In this document: positions 19,897 to 28,517 of the stretch, one piece after another
Layout: each line of letters opens with the position of its first letter
How positions within the stretch are numbered: the stretch's first letter is position 1
Assembly (NCBI GenBank): GCA_905480485.1
Contig: CAJQQM010000040.1
Span: forward strand, 44,213 to 108,212
DNA: 64,000 nt
Direction of reading: 5' to 3'
Source: an uncultured Aureispira sp.
GTDB taxonomy: Bacteria; Bacteroidota; Bacteroidia; Chitinophagales; Saprospiraceae
Notes under the pieces: generated by a model
Seen by the model: the letters and a program-made list of their open reading frames with translations, nothing else
Told to the model about the DNA's origin: nothing
Database searches by the model: none
Made by a program: the position numbers and the translations under genes

Positions 19897-20556
19897 ATGC
19901 AATCATTAATATTTGATAAACTACAGGCATTGCTACCTCTTTTATCTGACCGTAGATTAATTGATGTTATCGCCAAAAATGGTCAATACATGAGCTTAAA
20001 AGCTGGTCATCAGATGATTAAATACGGCGATACGATTCGTCATATCCCGATTGTTTTAAATGGTTTAATCAAAATTCAAAGCCGTGGAGAAGACGGCAAG
20101 GATACTTTTTTATATTATTTGGTTAAAGGCAATACCTGCCCTTCTTCGTTTTCAAACTGCCTAGCCTCTAATCAAAGTGATATCAAAGCTATAGTCATGG
20201 AAGATAATACAGAACTTGTTTTGTTGCCCGCCCCGCTCGCTTCGGAGTGGATGACTGAATATAGTTCTTGGAACAACTATATTATGCAATCATTTCAAAA
20301 TAGGTTTAAAAGATTGCTTGATGTAGTGGACGAAATAACTTACTCAAAAATTGATGAACGCCTGCTAAAGTACTTACTCAAAACACAAGCACTTACTGGT
20401 CAGCAGTTTATTCAAACTACACATCAACAAATCGCCAATGATTTGAATAGTTCTCGCGAAGTAATTTCGAGGCTTCTAAAAAAGATGGAACATTTAAATT
20501 ATGTAAAATTATCCCGTAATAAAATTACCCTTTTGAATTTACCTTCCAACTATTAG
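19897..20556 (+). CDS. Crp/Fnr family transcriptional regulator
   Basis: Cyclic-nucleotide-binding-like N-terminus; HTH QQIANDLNSSREVISRLLKKMEHLNYVKLSRNKI. Confidence 0.93.
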   Translation: MQSLIFDKLQALLPLLSDRRLIDVIAKNGQYMSLKAGHQMIKYGDTIRHIPIVLNGLIKIQSRGEDGKDTFLYYLVKGNTCPSSFSNCLASNQSDIKAIVMEDNTELVLLPAPLASEWMTEYSSWNNYIMQSFQNRFKRLLDVVDEITYSKIDERLLKYLLKTQALTGQQFIQTTHQQIANDLNSSREVISRLLKKMEHLNYVKLSRNKITLLNLPSNY

Positions 20557-20557
20557 T

Positions 20558-20971
20558 ATGTTTAATCCTGGCTCTAAATTGTACGCTATTCGAAAATCCA
20601 AATGCCCTAGATGTCATCAAGGGAATTTATTTAAATCTTCTCTGTTTTCGGGACAAGGAGTCTATAACATGCACAAAAGATGTGCTGTGTGTGATCAGGA
20701 TTTTGAACTCGAACCCGGGTTTTATTGGGGGGCAATGTATATCGGATATGCTTTATACACCCTCTATATGTTGACCGCAATTGCCCTACTATTTTTTGGA
20801 ACTGCCTTGACGCTCAACCAAAGTTTTGCCCTTACCATGCTAGGCGCGTTAATTATGGTACCTTACATTGCTCGACGAGCAAGGGTATGGTGGATAAACA
20901 TCGCTATTCGTTACAACAAAAAAATAGCCCAAAAAAGCACCTTAAAACCACTCGATAAAAAGATCAAATAA
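20558..20971 (+). CDS. DUF983 family membrane protein
   Basis: CPRCHQGNLF, CAVCDQDFELEPGFYWGAMYIGYAL plus TM helices. Confidence 0.88.
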   Translation: MFNPGSKLYAIRKSKCPRCHQGNLFKSSLFSGQGVYNMHKRCAVCDQDFELEPGFYWGAMYIGYALYTLYMLTAIALLFFGTALTLNQSFALTMLGALIMVPYIARRARVWWINIAIRYNKKIAQKSTLKPLDKKIK

Positions 20972-20988
20972 TTTAACAACTAAAATCA

Positions 20989-21022
20989 ACCCTGCAAAGA
21001 CAAAATAACGTCTTTGCAGGGT
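20989..21022. terminator. Inverted repeat / bidirectional terminator between convergent genes
   Basis: ACCCTGCAAAGAC-N8-GTCTTTGCAGGGT perfect 13-bp arms. Confidence 0.65.
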
Positions 21023-21027
21023 ACAAG

Positions 21028-22062
21028 TTATAGCAGGGAAACCCCCTCTTTGCTAGCCTTTTCTCTAATGTCTTCTGACCACAAACTTACTTGAACTTCG
21101 CCTATATGGCGTTTTTGCAACAAAAGCATGGCCAACCTAGACTGTCCGATGCCACCTCCTATACTTAATGGAAGACGGTCGTTCAGTAAAAGTTGATGAA
21201 ACTTCAAAGCACTCCTATCTTGGCAATTTTCAAGCTCTAACTGTCGCATCAAGGCTGTTTTGTCGACCCGAATTCCCATCGAAGACAATTCAAAAGAGGC
21301 TTTAAGGATGGGATTCCATAAGACAATATCCCCGTTCAGACCTTGATAGTCAGAATCTTTTTGAGTTGACCAATCATCGTAATCAGCTGCCCTTCCGTCG
21401 TGTTTTTTTCCATCCGACAATTTAGCACCTATACCCATAATAAATACCGCACCATACTGTTTAGCAATTTCATGTTCCCGTTCTTTGGGACTTTTATCAG
21501 GGTATTTTTGCAGTAATTCTTCCGCATAAAAAAAGTGAATTTCCCTGGGCAACCAAGCAGTATAAATAGCATAGGAAACTGCTAAATCCGATTCTGTTAG
21601 AAGAAGTGCATTGTAAATTTTAGAAACAGTAGTTTTCAAAAACTCCATATTTCTATCTTCCGGTCGAATGCAACATTCCCAATCAAATTGGTCCACGCTT
21701 ATCGAATGAATCGGTGACAAAACTTCATCCGGTCGTAGGGCACGCATATCGGTTAGAATCCCCTCTCCTGTTTTGATTCCATATTCCATCAACCTTATTC
21801 TTTTCCATTTTGCCAAGGAATGAACCACTTCTGCTATCTTTTCTTTTTGATCTTTGACAGGGAAACGAACCGCGCGTTCGACGCCATTTAAGTCGTCGTT
21901 GATACCCGTGCCTTGCCAAACAATGGCAGGGGCAGATACCTGATGTAAACTTAATGCGTCACAAAGATGTTTTTTAAATTGCTGTTTTACAAAACTTATT
22001 GTTTTTTCGGTACTTAAACGATCTAAAACTGGCAATTGACTTTTAGTGGTACGATTTTTCAT
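21028..22062 (-). CDS. asnA: Aspartate--ammonia ligase (asparagine synthetase A)
   Basis: VSAPAIVWQGTGINDDLNGVERAVRF, EWECC-like DWECCI, GLNGDIVLWNP, GGGIGQSRLAMLLL. Confidence 0.95.
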   Translation of the reverse strand: MKNRTTKSQLPVLDRLSTEKTISFVKQQFKKHLCDALSLHQVSAPAIVWQGTGINDDLNGVERAVRFPVKDQKEKIAEVVHSLAKWKRIRLMEYGIKTGEGILTDMRALRPDEVLSPIHSISVDQFDWECCIRPEDRNMEFLKTTVSKIYNALLLTESDLAVSYAIYTAWLPREIHFFYAEELLQKYPDKSPKEREHEIAKQYGAVFIMGIGAKLSDGKKHDGRAADYDDWSTQKDSDYQGLNGDIVLWNPILKASFELSSMGIRVDKTALMRQLELENCQDRSALKFHQLLLNDRLPLSIGGGIGQSRLAMLLLQKRHIGEVQVSLWSEDIREKASKEGVSLL

Positions 22063-22095
22063 TTTAATGAGATTTTAAATTTATAAAAATTAGTT

Positions 22096-22128
22096 AAAAA
22101 AAAAAGCCCGGACAAGGTCCAGGCTTTT
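22096..22128 (-). terminator. Attenuator terminator 2 in the asnA leader
   Basis: Minus strand AAAAGCCTGGAC-CTT-GTCCGGGCTTTT then T-run (U10 tract), 33 nt before asnA ATG. Confidence 0.85.
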
Positions 22129-22145
22129 CAATAGTTCGTAATAGG

Positions 22146-22220
22146 CTATGACAATCCTGGCGGCTTGAATCCGTTATTTATATTCATATTTAAATTATTG
22201 GATGTTGTCCTGTTTGTCAT
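22146..22220 (-). CDS. Putative asnA leader peptide 2: MTNRTTSNNLNMNINNGFKPPGLS (7 Asn of 24)
   Basis: Manual translation from ATG 22220 to TAG 22146; immediately precedes terminator 2. Confidence 0.7.
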   Translation of the reverse strand: MTNRTTSNNLNMNINNGFKPPGLS

Positions 22221-22240
22221 TCGTCCTGCTTTTATTGTGC

Positions 22241-22271
22241 AAAAAAAATAGCCCCTTAAAAAAGGAGCTAT
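22241..22271 (-). terminator. Attenuator terminator 1 in the asnA leader
   Basis: Minus strand ATAGCTCC-TTTTTTAA-GGGGCTAT (one G-U pair) followed by T-run. Confidence 0.85.
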
Positions 22272-22303
22272 CGGATAGTATTATTATATTTTGTATCTAC
22301 ATA

Positions 22304-22372
22304 TCAGCTCCGTACTTTAATATTATTAAAGCAATTAAAATAGGAGTTATTGTTGGTTGTACTGTAATACAT
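22304..22372 (-). CDS. Putative asnA leader peptide 1: MYYSTTNNNSYFNCFNNIKVRS (6 Asn of 22)
   Basis: Manual translation from ATG 22372 to TGA 22304; GGAGCT at its stop codon is complementary to AGCTCC of terminator 1. Confidence 0.75.
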   Translation of the reverse strand: MYYSTTNNNSYFNCFNNIKVRS

Positions 22373-22449
22373 CTTATTTGTTTTGTTATAATAATATTAG
22401 TTTAACTTGAGCAAAAAGTCAAGTTTTAAGGTTATTTTTAACAAAAGAA

Positions 22450-23496
22450 TTAGGCTGAAATCAAATTACTATCGAATAATTGTTGAACATGATCTTTCAT
22501 GGTCGTTTCGATAGCTTTATAATTAATCTGTAAATGTTTGATTGATTTGCTATTGTTATAATCCAAAGGATGCCCAATATTGCGGGAGACTGATTTCCAA
22601 GACATTTTTATAAAAGGGCCTACTAAATACAACATCCATTTGGGTAGCTGTCTAGCAGGCAAATTAAAACGCTTTGGGTAAAGTTGTTGAATAATGGCAG
22701 CGACTTGAACAATAGAATAGGTGTTTTGACACAAAATATGCCGGCCACTAGCCTCTTTAACCAACATTGCTTGTATATGTGCTTTTGCTACATCTCTTAC
22801 ATCTACATAACCAAAATGCAGGTCGGGTGCTCCGATTGCTAACTTTCCTTTCAATAAATCTAACATAAATTGGGTAGATTGTCCATCGACACGATTTGTC
22901 AACGAGGGGCCCATTACAAAACTTGGATTAATGACGACTAAATCCCATCTATTTTGCTCTTTTTGCAGCCTCCAAGCTTCTTTTTCGGCTACCGTTTTAG
23001 AGTAAGAATAAGGCTGATGTTTTAGGCTACTAGTTGTATTCCAATGAGACTCGTCGAGTTGCGATATTGCCTTGGTCTTTAAATCGTAATTGTCTCCGTT
23101 GATAGCCGCCACACTTGATGTAAGAACAACCCGAGTGACCGAAGGGCAATTACTAATCTCCTCCAAAACGTTTCTTGTACCTTCAAGGGCAGGTTGAACC
23201 AGTTCTTTTTGCGCATCATTTACATCTATTTTGAAAGGAGAGGCGGTGTGCATAACTACAGTGCAAGCCTTCATCGCCAACTTAAACGAACCTGCTTGGA
23301 GTAAATCCGCCTCAAACAAGTGCAACTGTCCAGGATATTTTTTTTGCAAATCCAAAAGATGTTTAATTTTATCTTGCTTGCTGAGGCTACGTACGGTCGC
23401 ATGTACTATTTGATTACTTTCTAATAAAAAACGGACCAACCAAGAGGCTATGTAGCCACTTGCACCTGTCACTAAAACGGTTTGTTTATCTGTCAC
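22450..23496 (-). CDS. NAD-dependent epimerase/dehydratase (dihydroflavonol-4-reductase-like extended SDR)
   Basis: VTGASGYIASWLV, YSYSKTVAEKEAW, VVINPSFVMGPSL. Confidence 0.9.
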   Translation of the reverse strand: MTDKQTVLVTGASGYIASWLVRFLLESNQIVHATVRSLSKQDKIKHLLDLQKKYPGQLHLFEADLLQAGSFKLAMKACTVVMHTASPFKIDVNDAQKELVQPALEGTRNVLEEISNCPSVTRVVLTSSVAAINGDNYDLKTKAISQLDESHWNTTSSLKHQPYSYSKTVAEKEAWRLQKEQNRWDLVVINPSFVMGPSLTNRVDGQSTQFMLDLLKGKLAIGAPDLHFGYVDVRDVAKAHIQAMLVKEASGRHILCQNTYSIVQVAAIIQQLYPKRFNLPARQLPKWMLYLVGPFIKMSWKSVSRNIGHPLDYNNSKSIKHLQINYKAIETTMKDHVQQLFDSNLISA

Positions 23497-23561
23497 AATT
23501 TAATTTTTTGATGAATAAATTAGCTTGCTAAACCTAGAAACAAACGACAGCATCCAATTCG

Positions 23562-25130
23562 TTAATCAATTTGAAAAAATCGCTCTTTGAGAATTTTGCG
23601 TTTGTGCTGAAGCCGAAAAGAGTATCGACCGGGTTTCAAGTCTAATTCCTTAACAGTATAGGGTAGTATATGTTTACCAAAATCAAAAGTTTTGCATTTA
23701 AAAATTTTCTTTACTTTACGACCACTTTCATTGAATAAAAATAAATGTAGCTTTTGAGTCCCCTTGAGTTTAAACGAAACATAAATACGCTCTAATTCAC
23801 TGACCTCATAATCGATAGAATCAGGATTAAAAACCACCCCTTTGCTTGCATTTATTCCAATTGAATCAACATTGATTATAGCTGTTTTAATACTCAATTT
23901 TTCTCCATCTAAGCGTGTCCAAATTGGTCGAACTATATTGTCTTGAGCAACGATATTATTATAGTCTCCAAAAAAGATCATTTCATTAGGAACAAATGCC
24001 TTGTCATTTATTCTAAAATTTACAAAAGTCGCTCCTCCATCCGTCGAACGGGCCATATAAACATTGGTATTAGTAGATTCGGTATCTCTTCTGTCGTAAA
24101 AAACAAAATATAAAAACCCATTTGAGCGATCTACGGCCATCCATGTAAGAAATTGATGGCGACGACTCCTATCGTTGTTAACACGGACTGGGTCCGACCA
24201 GCTATTGCCCTGATCAGTTGATTTAGACAACCAGACATCCGTGTCATTGCTACCGTTTCGTTGATCTGTCCAATTAACGTAGATGGTTCCGCGATGTGGC
24301 CCCTCACTCAAATCACAAACCGTAACGGGCAGGCCATTGCAACGGTAAATTCCCGGTATTTTATAATCCCAACCTCCTGGCATCGGGTCAATTTTAATAT
24401 CTTTATCTAGCCAATTTAAACCGCCATCCATCGAACGATCAAAAACCAAACCTTCAGGCCCTGCCCACGCAACATACACCTGCCCCTCGGGGCCAATTGC
24501 AGGCACTGCACCTTCCGTAGTTTTGTCGCTGTCAATACAATCACCGTCTACTTCATTTATTTTTTGGGCTGCACTCCAAGTACTGCCTTCATCTTTAGAC
24601 ATCGAAAACATAATCGAACTTTTGAATGCAGGATCTTTGGCGCCGTATTTATCAAATTGTGTCCAAGTGAGATAGGTATAATTACTAGATTGATCAACAA
24701 CTGCCCAATGCTTATCTTGTGCTTTGCTTCCATTCAAACCAAAATAACTTCCATTTGTCCATGTTTGACCATAATCCTCAGTTCTTTGGCAGATGATTCG
24801 GTCAATCCAATTTCCGTCAGGAGGATTAGAAAGGTGGAAAAAATAAAAATTTCCGGCTGTATCGGGTACTATAACAGGGTCGCCCCAAACGCCGTAAGTC
24901 GAACGTAGCTTTTTGAATTGCCAAGAATAGCCACCATCTTTAGATAGGTATAAATTATCAATATTAGACCCCGCCATCAATATATTTGATTGTCGAGGGT
25001 GAATGGCAATCGTCGGCTCGTTTGGACTAAACTGATCGCTGATTATGATATTTTGATGCGGATTTTGTTGAGCATTTGACTCAGTTAAAATACTAAGCCA
25101 AGCCACGAAAATAATAAGGTAAAATCGCAT
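23562..25130 (-). CDS. Secreted sialidase-like (BNR/Asp-box repeat) exo-glycosidase-like protein
   Basis: Signal peptide; repeated Asp boxes SKDGGYSW, SKDEGSTW, SMDGGLNW, STDQGNSW, STDGGATF. Confidence 0.85.
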   Translation of the reverse strand: MRFYLIIFVAWLSILTESNAQQNPHQNIIISDQFSPNEPTIAIHPRQSNILMAGSNIDNLYLSKDGGYSWQFKKLRSTYGVWGDPVIVPDTAGNFYFFHLSNPPDGNWIDRIICQRTEDYGQTWTNGSYFGLNGSKAQDKHWAVVDQSSNYTYLTWTQFDKYGAKDPAFKSSIMFSMSKDEGSTWSAAQKINEVDGDCIDSDKTTEGAVPAIGPEGQVYVAWAGPEGLVFDRSMDGGLNWLDKDIKIDPMPGGWDYKIPGIYRCNGLPVTVCDLSEGPHRGTIYVNWTDQRNGSNDTDVWLSKSTDQGNSWSDPVRVNNDRSRRHQFLTWMAVDRSNGFLYFVFYDRRDTESTNTNVYMARSTDGGATFVNFRINDKAFVPNEMIFFGDYNNIVAQDNIVRPIWTRLDGEKLSIKTAIINVDSIGINASKGVVFNPDSIDYEVSELERIYVSFKLKGTQKLHLFLFNESGRKVKKIFKCKTFDFGKHILPYTVKELDLKPGRYSFRLQHKRKILKERFFQID

Positions 25131-25244
25131 AGATGTTGTTTAGGTGAGAGAATGTATTAAAGATACTGACAAGCAGGCTTCAAATTTAATGATTTAGTTA
25201 ATATTTTAAATAATTTGGGTTAAATTGGGTTCAAATCAATTCTA

Positions 25245-26315
25245 ATGCACGATTATATTATTGTAGGACAAGGTATTGCAGGTACCATGTTGGCACATTT
25301 CTTACGACAAAAACACAAAAAACTACTCATTATTGACCGAATGCATCATCAGGCTGCTTCGGCAGTAGCAGCGGGAATTGTCAATCCTATCACGGGTCGG
25401 CATTTCATCAAAAGTTGGCGTGTCGATGAATTAATTCCCTTTGCCTTCCAAACCTATCAATCCCTAGAAAAACTATTGGGAACTAAGCTCCTAGAATTTA
25501 AAAATATCGCGATGATTTTTGATCGCATCAATACGGTTAATAATTGGGCAATGCGTTCGGGTAATCCCGAGGTGGAGGCTTATGTACACCCGAATTTCGA
25601 CCCTTCTTTTTATCGTCAGTTTTTAGAACAGGTTGAAGATGGCGTAGAATTTAGACAATCAGGTAGAATTTTATTGAAAAAAGTAATCGAAAACTACAAA
25701 AAGCTATTACAACAAGAAGAACGCTACCTGGAAGAAAAGTTTGAACACGAACATCTAGAAATCCAAACAGATTCTGTTGTTTACAAAGGCCATCGAGCCC
25801 ATAGAATTATTTTTGCCGAAGGATATCAAGCGATTCATAATCCCTACTTTAATTATCTACCATTTCTACCTGCCAAAGGTGATATTTTGATGGTGCGTAT
25901 TCCTGATTACCCCGCTAATGACAAATTGGTCAAACACGGGGTATTTATTGTTCCGTGGAAAGATGATATTTACTGGGTGGGCAGTAGTTACAATAAAACA
26001 TATAAGCAAGAAGCCCCCCTTGCTACTGAAGGAGAAGCATTGAAAGAACGGCTGCAGCGTATTTTAAAAATAGATTTTGAGGTATTAGAACATCTTTGTG
26101 GGATTCGTCCTACCGTACGAGACCGACAACCTTTTACAGGGCAACATCCAGTTTTTAGTCGTTTATTTTTATTCAATGGTATGGGAGCAAAAGGGTCGTA
26201 TCTCTCTCCTTTTTTTGCCCATCATTTCGCCCAATATCTCGACGATCAATGCCCCTTAGATAGTTCGATTGACATTAAACGATATTTTAAGTATTTTGAT
26301 AAAAACAAACACTGA
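25245..26315 (+). CDS. FAD-dependent oxidoreductase (DAO family)
   Basis: DYIIVGQGIAGTMLAHFL Rossmann, SAVAAGIVNPITGRH, GIRPTVRDRQPFTG. Confidence 0.9.
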   Translation: MHDYIIVGQGIAGTMLAHFLRQKHKKLLIIDRMHHQAASAVAAGIVNPITGRHFIKSWRVDELIPFAFQTYQSLEKLLGTKLLEFKNIAMIFDRINTVNNWAMRSGNPEVEAYVHPNFDPSFYRQFLEQVEDGVEFRQSGRILLKKVIENYKKLLQQEERYLEEKFEHEHLEIQTDSVVYKGHRAHRIIFAEGYQAIHNPYFNYLPFLPAKGDILMVRIPDYPANDKLVKHGVFIVPWKDDIYWVGSSYNKTYKQEAPLATEGEALKERLQRILKIDFEVLEHLCGIRPTVRDRQPFTGQHPVFSRLFLFNGMGAKGSYLSPFFAHHFAQYLDDQCPLDSSIDIKRYFKYFDKNKH

Positions 26316-26399
26316 AGTCCTGTTTTAAAAGTTTAGATAGTTGCTTTTAACCCCTTAGATATGCTGGACTAAATAGAAAATTGACCGACTCAATCAGAG

Positions 26400-26760
26400 T
26401 AATAAAGCTCAAAACATAAAACTTGCTTTAGCTATTGTTCAAGCCAATTAGGATCAATTGCTGCTGCCCTCAGCCACATACAAGCCACTAAACCCTTTGG
26501 AATGGCAAATCTGCAACTCAGTACAATAAAACCCACTAAGCTTCTTCTTCTGAATGGTATAGCAAATTTAAAAATCTTAGATCGCTGCTTTGAATGGGTT
26601 GATGGTCTCTAATCAAAATCAAGCATGAACAACAATTGCCGGCACAAGGGTATCAGCAGATACTTAGCGCCTGTATAGCCATATTAGCTGCCGTTCCCTC
26701 AGAAAAACTAAAGTCGGAGCATTCTCTATTATTAAGCTAGCCTCTACCCTAGATTTATCA
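26400..26760 (+). pseudogene. Possible decayed gene remnant (fragments in three frames)
   Basis: Adjacent protein-like fragments in different frames: AQNIKLALAIVQAN*DQLLLPSATYKPLNPLEWQICNSVQ, KLLLLNGIANLKILDRCFEWVDGL, EQQLPAQGYQQILSACIAILAAVPSEKLKSE. Confidence 0.35.
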
Positions 26761-26810
26761 ATTTTTTATCTATTTTAGCGTTCCTTTTATCCGCTAAAAC
26801 ATCTGTATTC

Positions 26811-28517
26811 ATGAATAATAAAGACTACGCCAATGAATTTCAAACATTAGCCAAGCTAATGGAATTGCACGGCGAAAATAGCTACCGTATTAAATCCTAT
26901 AGCAATGCCTACAGAATAATTCGATCGGTCACAGACCCTATTGACGGTATGAACCTAGCCGAAGTAAAAAGTATAAAGGGTATTGGAGATGCTATTGGCC
27001 AAAAGATTCAAGAAATCAGAAAAGAAGGTAAAATGAATCTTTTGGAGGAATACAAAGAAAAAACACCCTCGGGCATCGTTCAACTTCTTAATATAAAAGG
27101 ATTGGGTGTCAAAAAAATAAAATTGTTATGGGAAGAGCTTCAAGTACAATCTCCTGGAGAATTACTATATGCTTGTCAAGAAAATAGATTGGCTGGCCTC
27201 AAAGGTTTTGGCCAAAAGACACAAGACAATATGCAACGTCAATTGGCCTATTATTTCCAATCGATTGATAAATTTCATTATGCCAAACTTGAAGAAGAAG
27301 CTGAAAATCTAATCTTAGATATACAAGAAACTCTTGGGAACAAATTGGTAAGTTTGACCGGTAAAATAAGACGCCTCGAACCAATATTAGAATCGATCAG
27401 TATTATAGTTGGCCAAGCGGATATTCAAGCACTTTTTGAAGAGGAAATTGTCAAGTTAATTGAACACAAAGAAGGCAGTGCTATCTATAAATGCAGCAGT
27501 ATTGATCCCGAATTACCCGTAATTATCTACACAACAGAACCTAGCTTTTGGGGTTATCACCTATTCTGGACAACGGGTATCGAAAAGTTTAACCAAGATT
27601 TCTTTGATTACTTTTATCCTGAAAAAATAGATTGGAAACAAAACAAACCCGCTGCATTAGCCGGATTGAGCGAGGCCGAACTTTTTGAGAAAGCGGGTTT
27701 GCCATTTATCCGTCCTGAAATAAGAGATATTCCTAAAATATTATTCAAACTGAAGGATAAAACAGCACCCAATCTTATCGAAAAAAAGGATATTAAAGGA
27801 ATTCTTCATGCACACAGTACTTGGAGTGACGGTTCTAACAGTCTCGAAGTACTTGCTCGATATGTACAAGAACAAGGCTTTGGCTACTTGGGCATCACTG
27901 ATCATTCTCAATCTGCATTTTATGCAAACGGCCTAAAGGAGGACCGAGTCTTGGCGCAAATGCAGGAAATTGAAGCACTAAATGAAGCAATGAAACCCTT
28001 TAAAATATTTAAAGGCATTGAATCAGATATTCTATACGATGGAAGCCTTGATTATCCCGATGTTATATTAGCTAAATTTGATTTTATAATTGCTTCGATT
28101 CACTCTACCCTAAGAATGAATAAAGAAAAAGCTACGCAGCGTCTGATTACTGCGATTCAAAATCCTTATACAACTATTTTGGGCCATCCTACCGGACGTA
28201 TTTTATTATCAAGAGAAGGCTATCCGATAGATCATAAAGCTGTAATCGATGCCTGTGCACAACATCAGGTAATCATAGAAATTAATGCCAATCCACTACG
28301 TCTAGACCTTGACTACACTTGGATTCCCTATGCACTAGAACAGGGTGTCAAAATTGCTATAAATCCTGATGCGCACAGTCTGAAAGGCGTACACGATATT
28401 CATTTTGGCACCATGACGGCCCGAAAAGGAATGCTCGATTCCAGCAATTGTATCAACTGTATGGACAGAGCAACTTTTGGCCAATTCTTAATCGATTTGA
28501 AGGCTAAGAAACAATAG
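26811..28517 (+). CDS. polX: PolX-type protein (HhH + degenerate nucleotidyltransferase + PHP domain)
   Basis: MNNKDYANEFQTLAKLMELHGENSYRIKSYSNAYRII, KGIGDAIGQKIQEI, PHP HAHSTWSDGSNSLE, GITDHSQSA, INPDAHS. Confidence 0.9.
   Translation: MNNKDYANEFQTLAKLMELHGENSYRIKSYSNAYRIIRSVTDPIDGMNLAEVKSIKGIGDAIGQKIQEIRKEGKMNLLEEYKEKTPSGIVQLLNIKGLGVKKIKLLWEELQVQSPGELLYACQENRLAGLKGFGQKTQDNMQRQLAYYFQSIDKFHYAKLEEEAENLILDIQETLGNKLVSLTGKIRRLEPILESISIIVGQADIQALFEEEIVKLIEHKEGSAIYKCSSIDPELPVIIYTTEPSFWGYHLFWTTGIEKFNQDFFDYFYPEKIDWKQNKPAALAGLSEAELFEKAGLPFIRPEIRDIPKILFKLKDKTAPNLIEKKDIKGILHAHSTWSDGSNSLEVLARYVQEQGFGYLGITDHSQSAFYANGLKEDRVLAQMQEIEALNEAMKPFKIFKGIESDILYDGSLDYPDVILAKFDFIIASIHSTLRMNKEKATQRLITAIQNPYTTILGHPTGRILLSREGYPIDHKAVIDACAQHQVIIEINANPLRLDLDYTWIPYALEQGVKIAINPDAHSLKGVHDIHFGTMTARKGMLDSSNCINCMDRATFGQFLIDLKAKKQ

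Noticed and set aside
22202-22405. 67-aa plus-strand ORF (MLSCLSFVLLLLCKKNSPLK...) upstream of asnA
   Set aside because: It lies antisense to the asnA attenuator region and spans terminator 1; no protein-family resemblance, best explained as chance.
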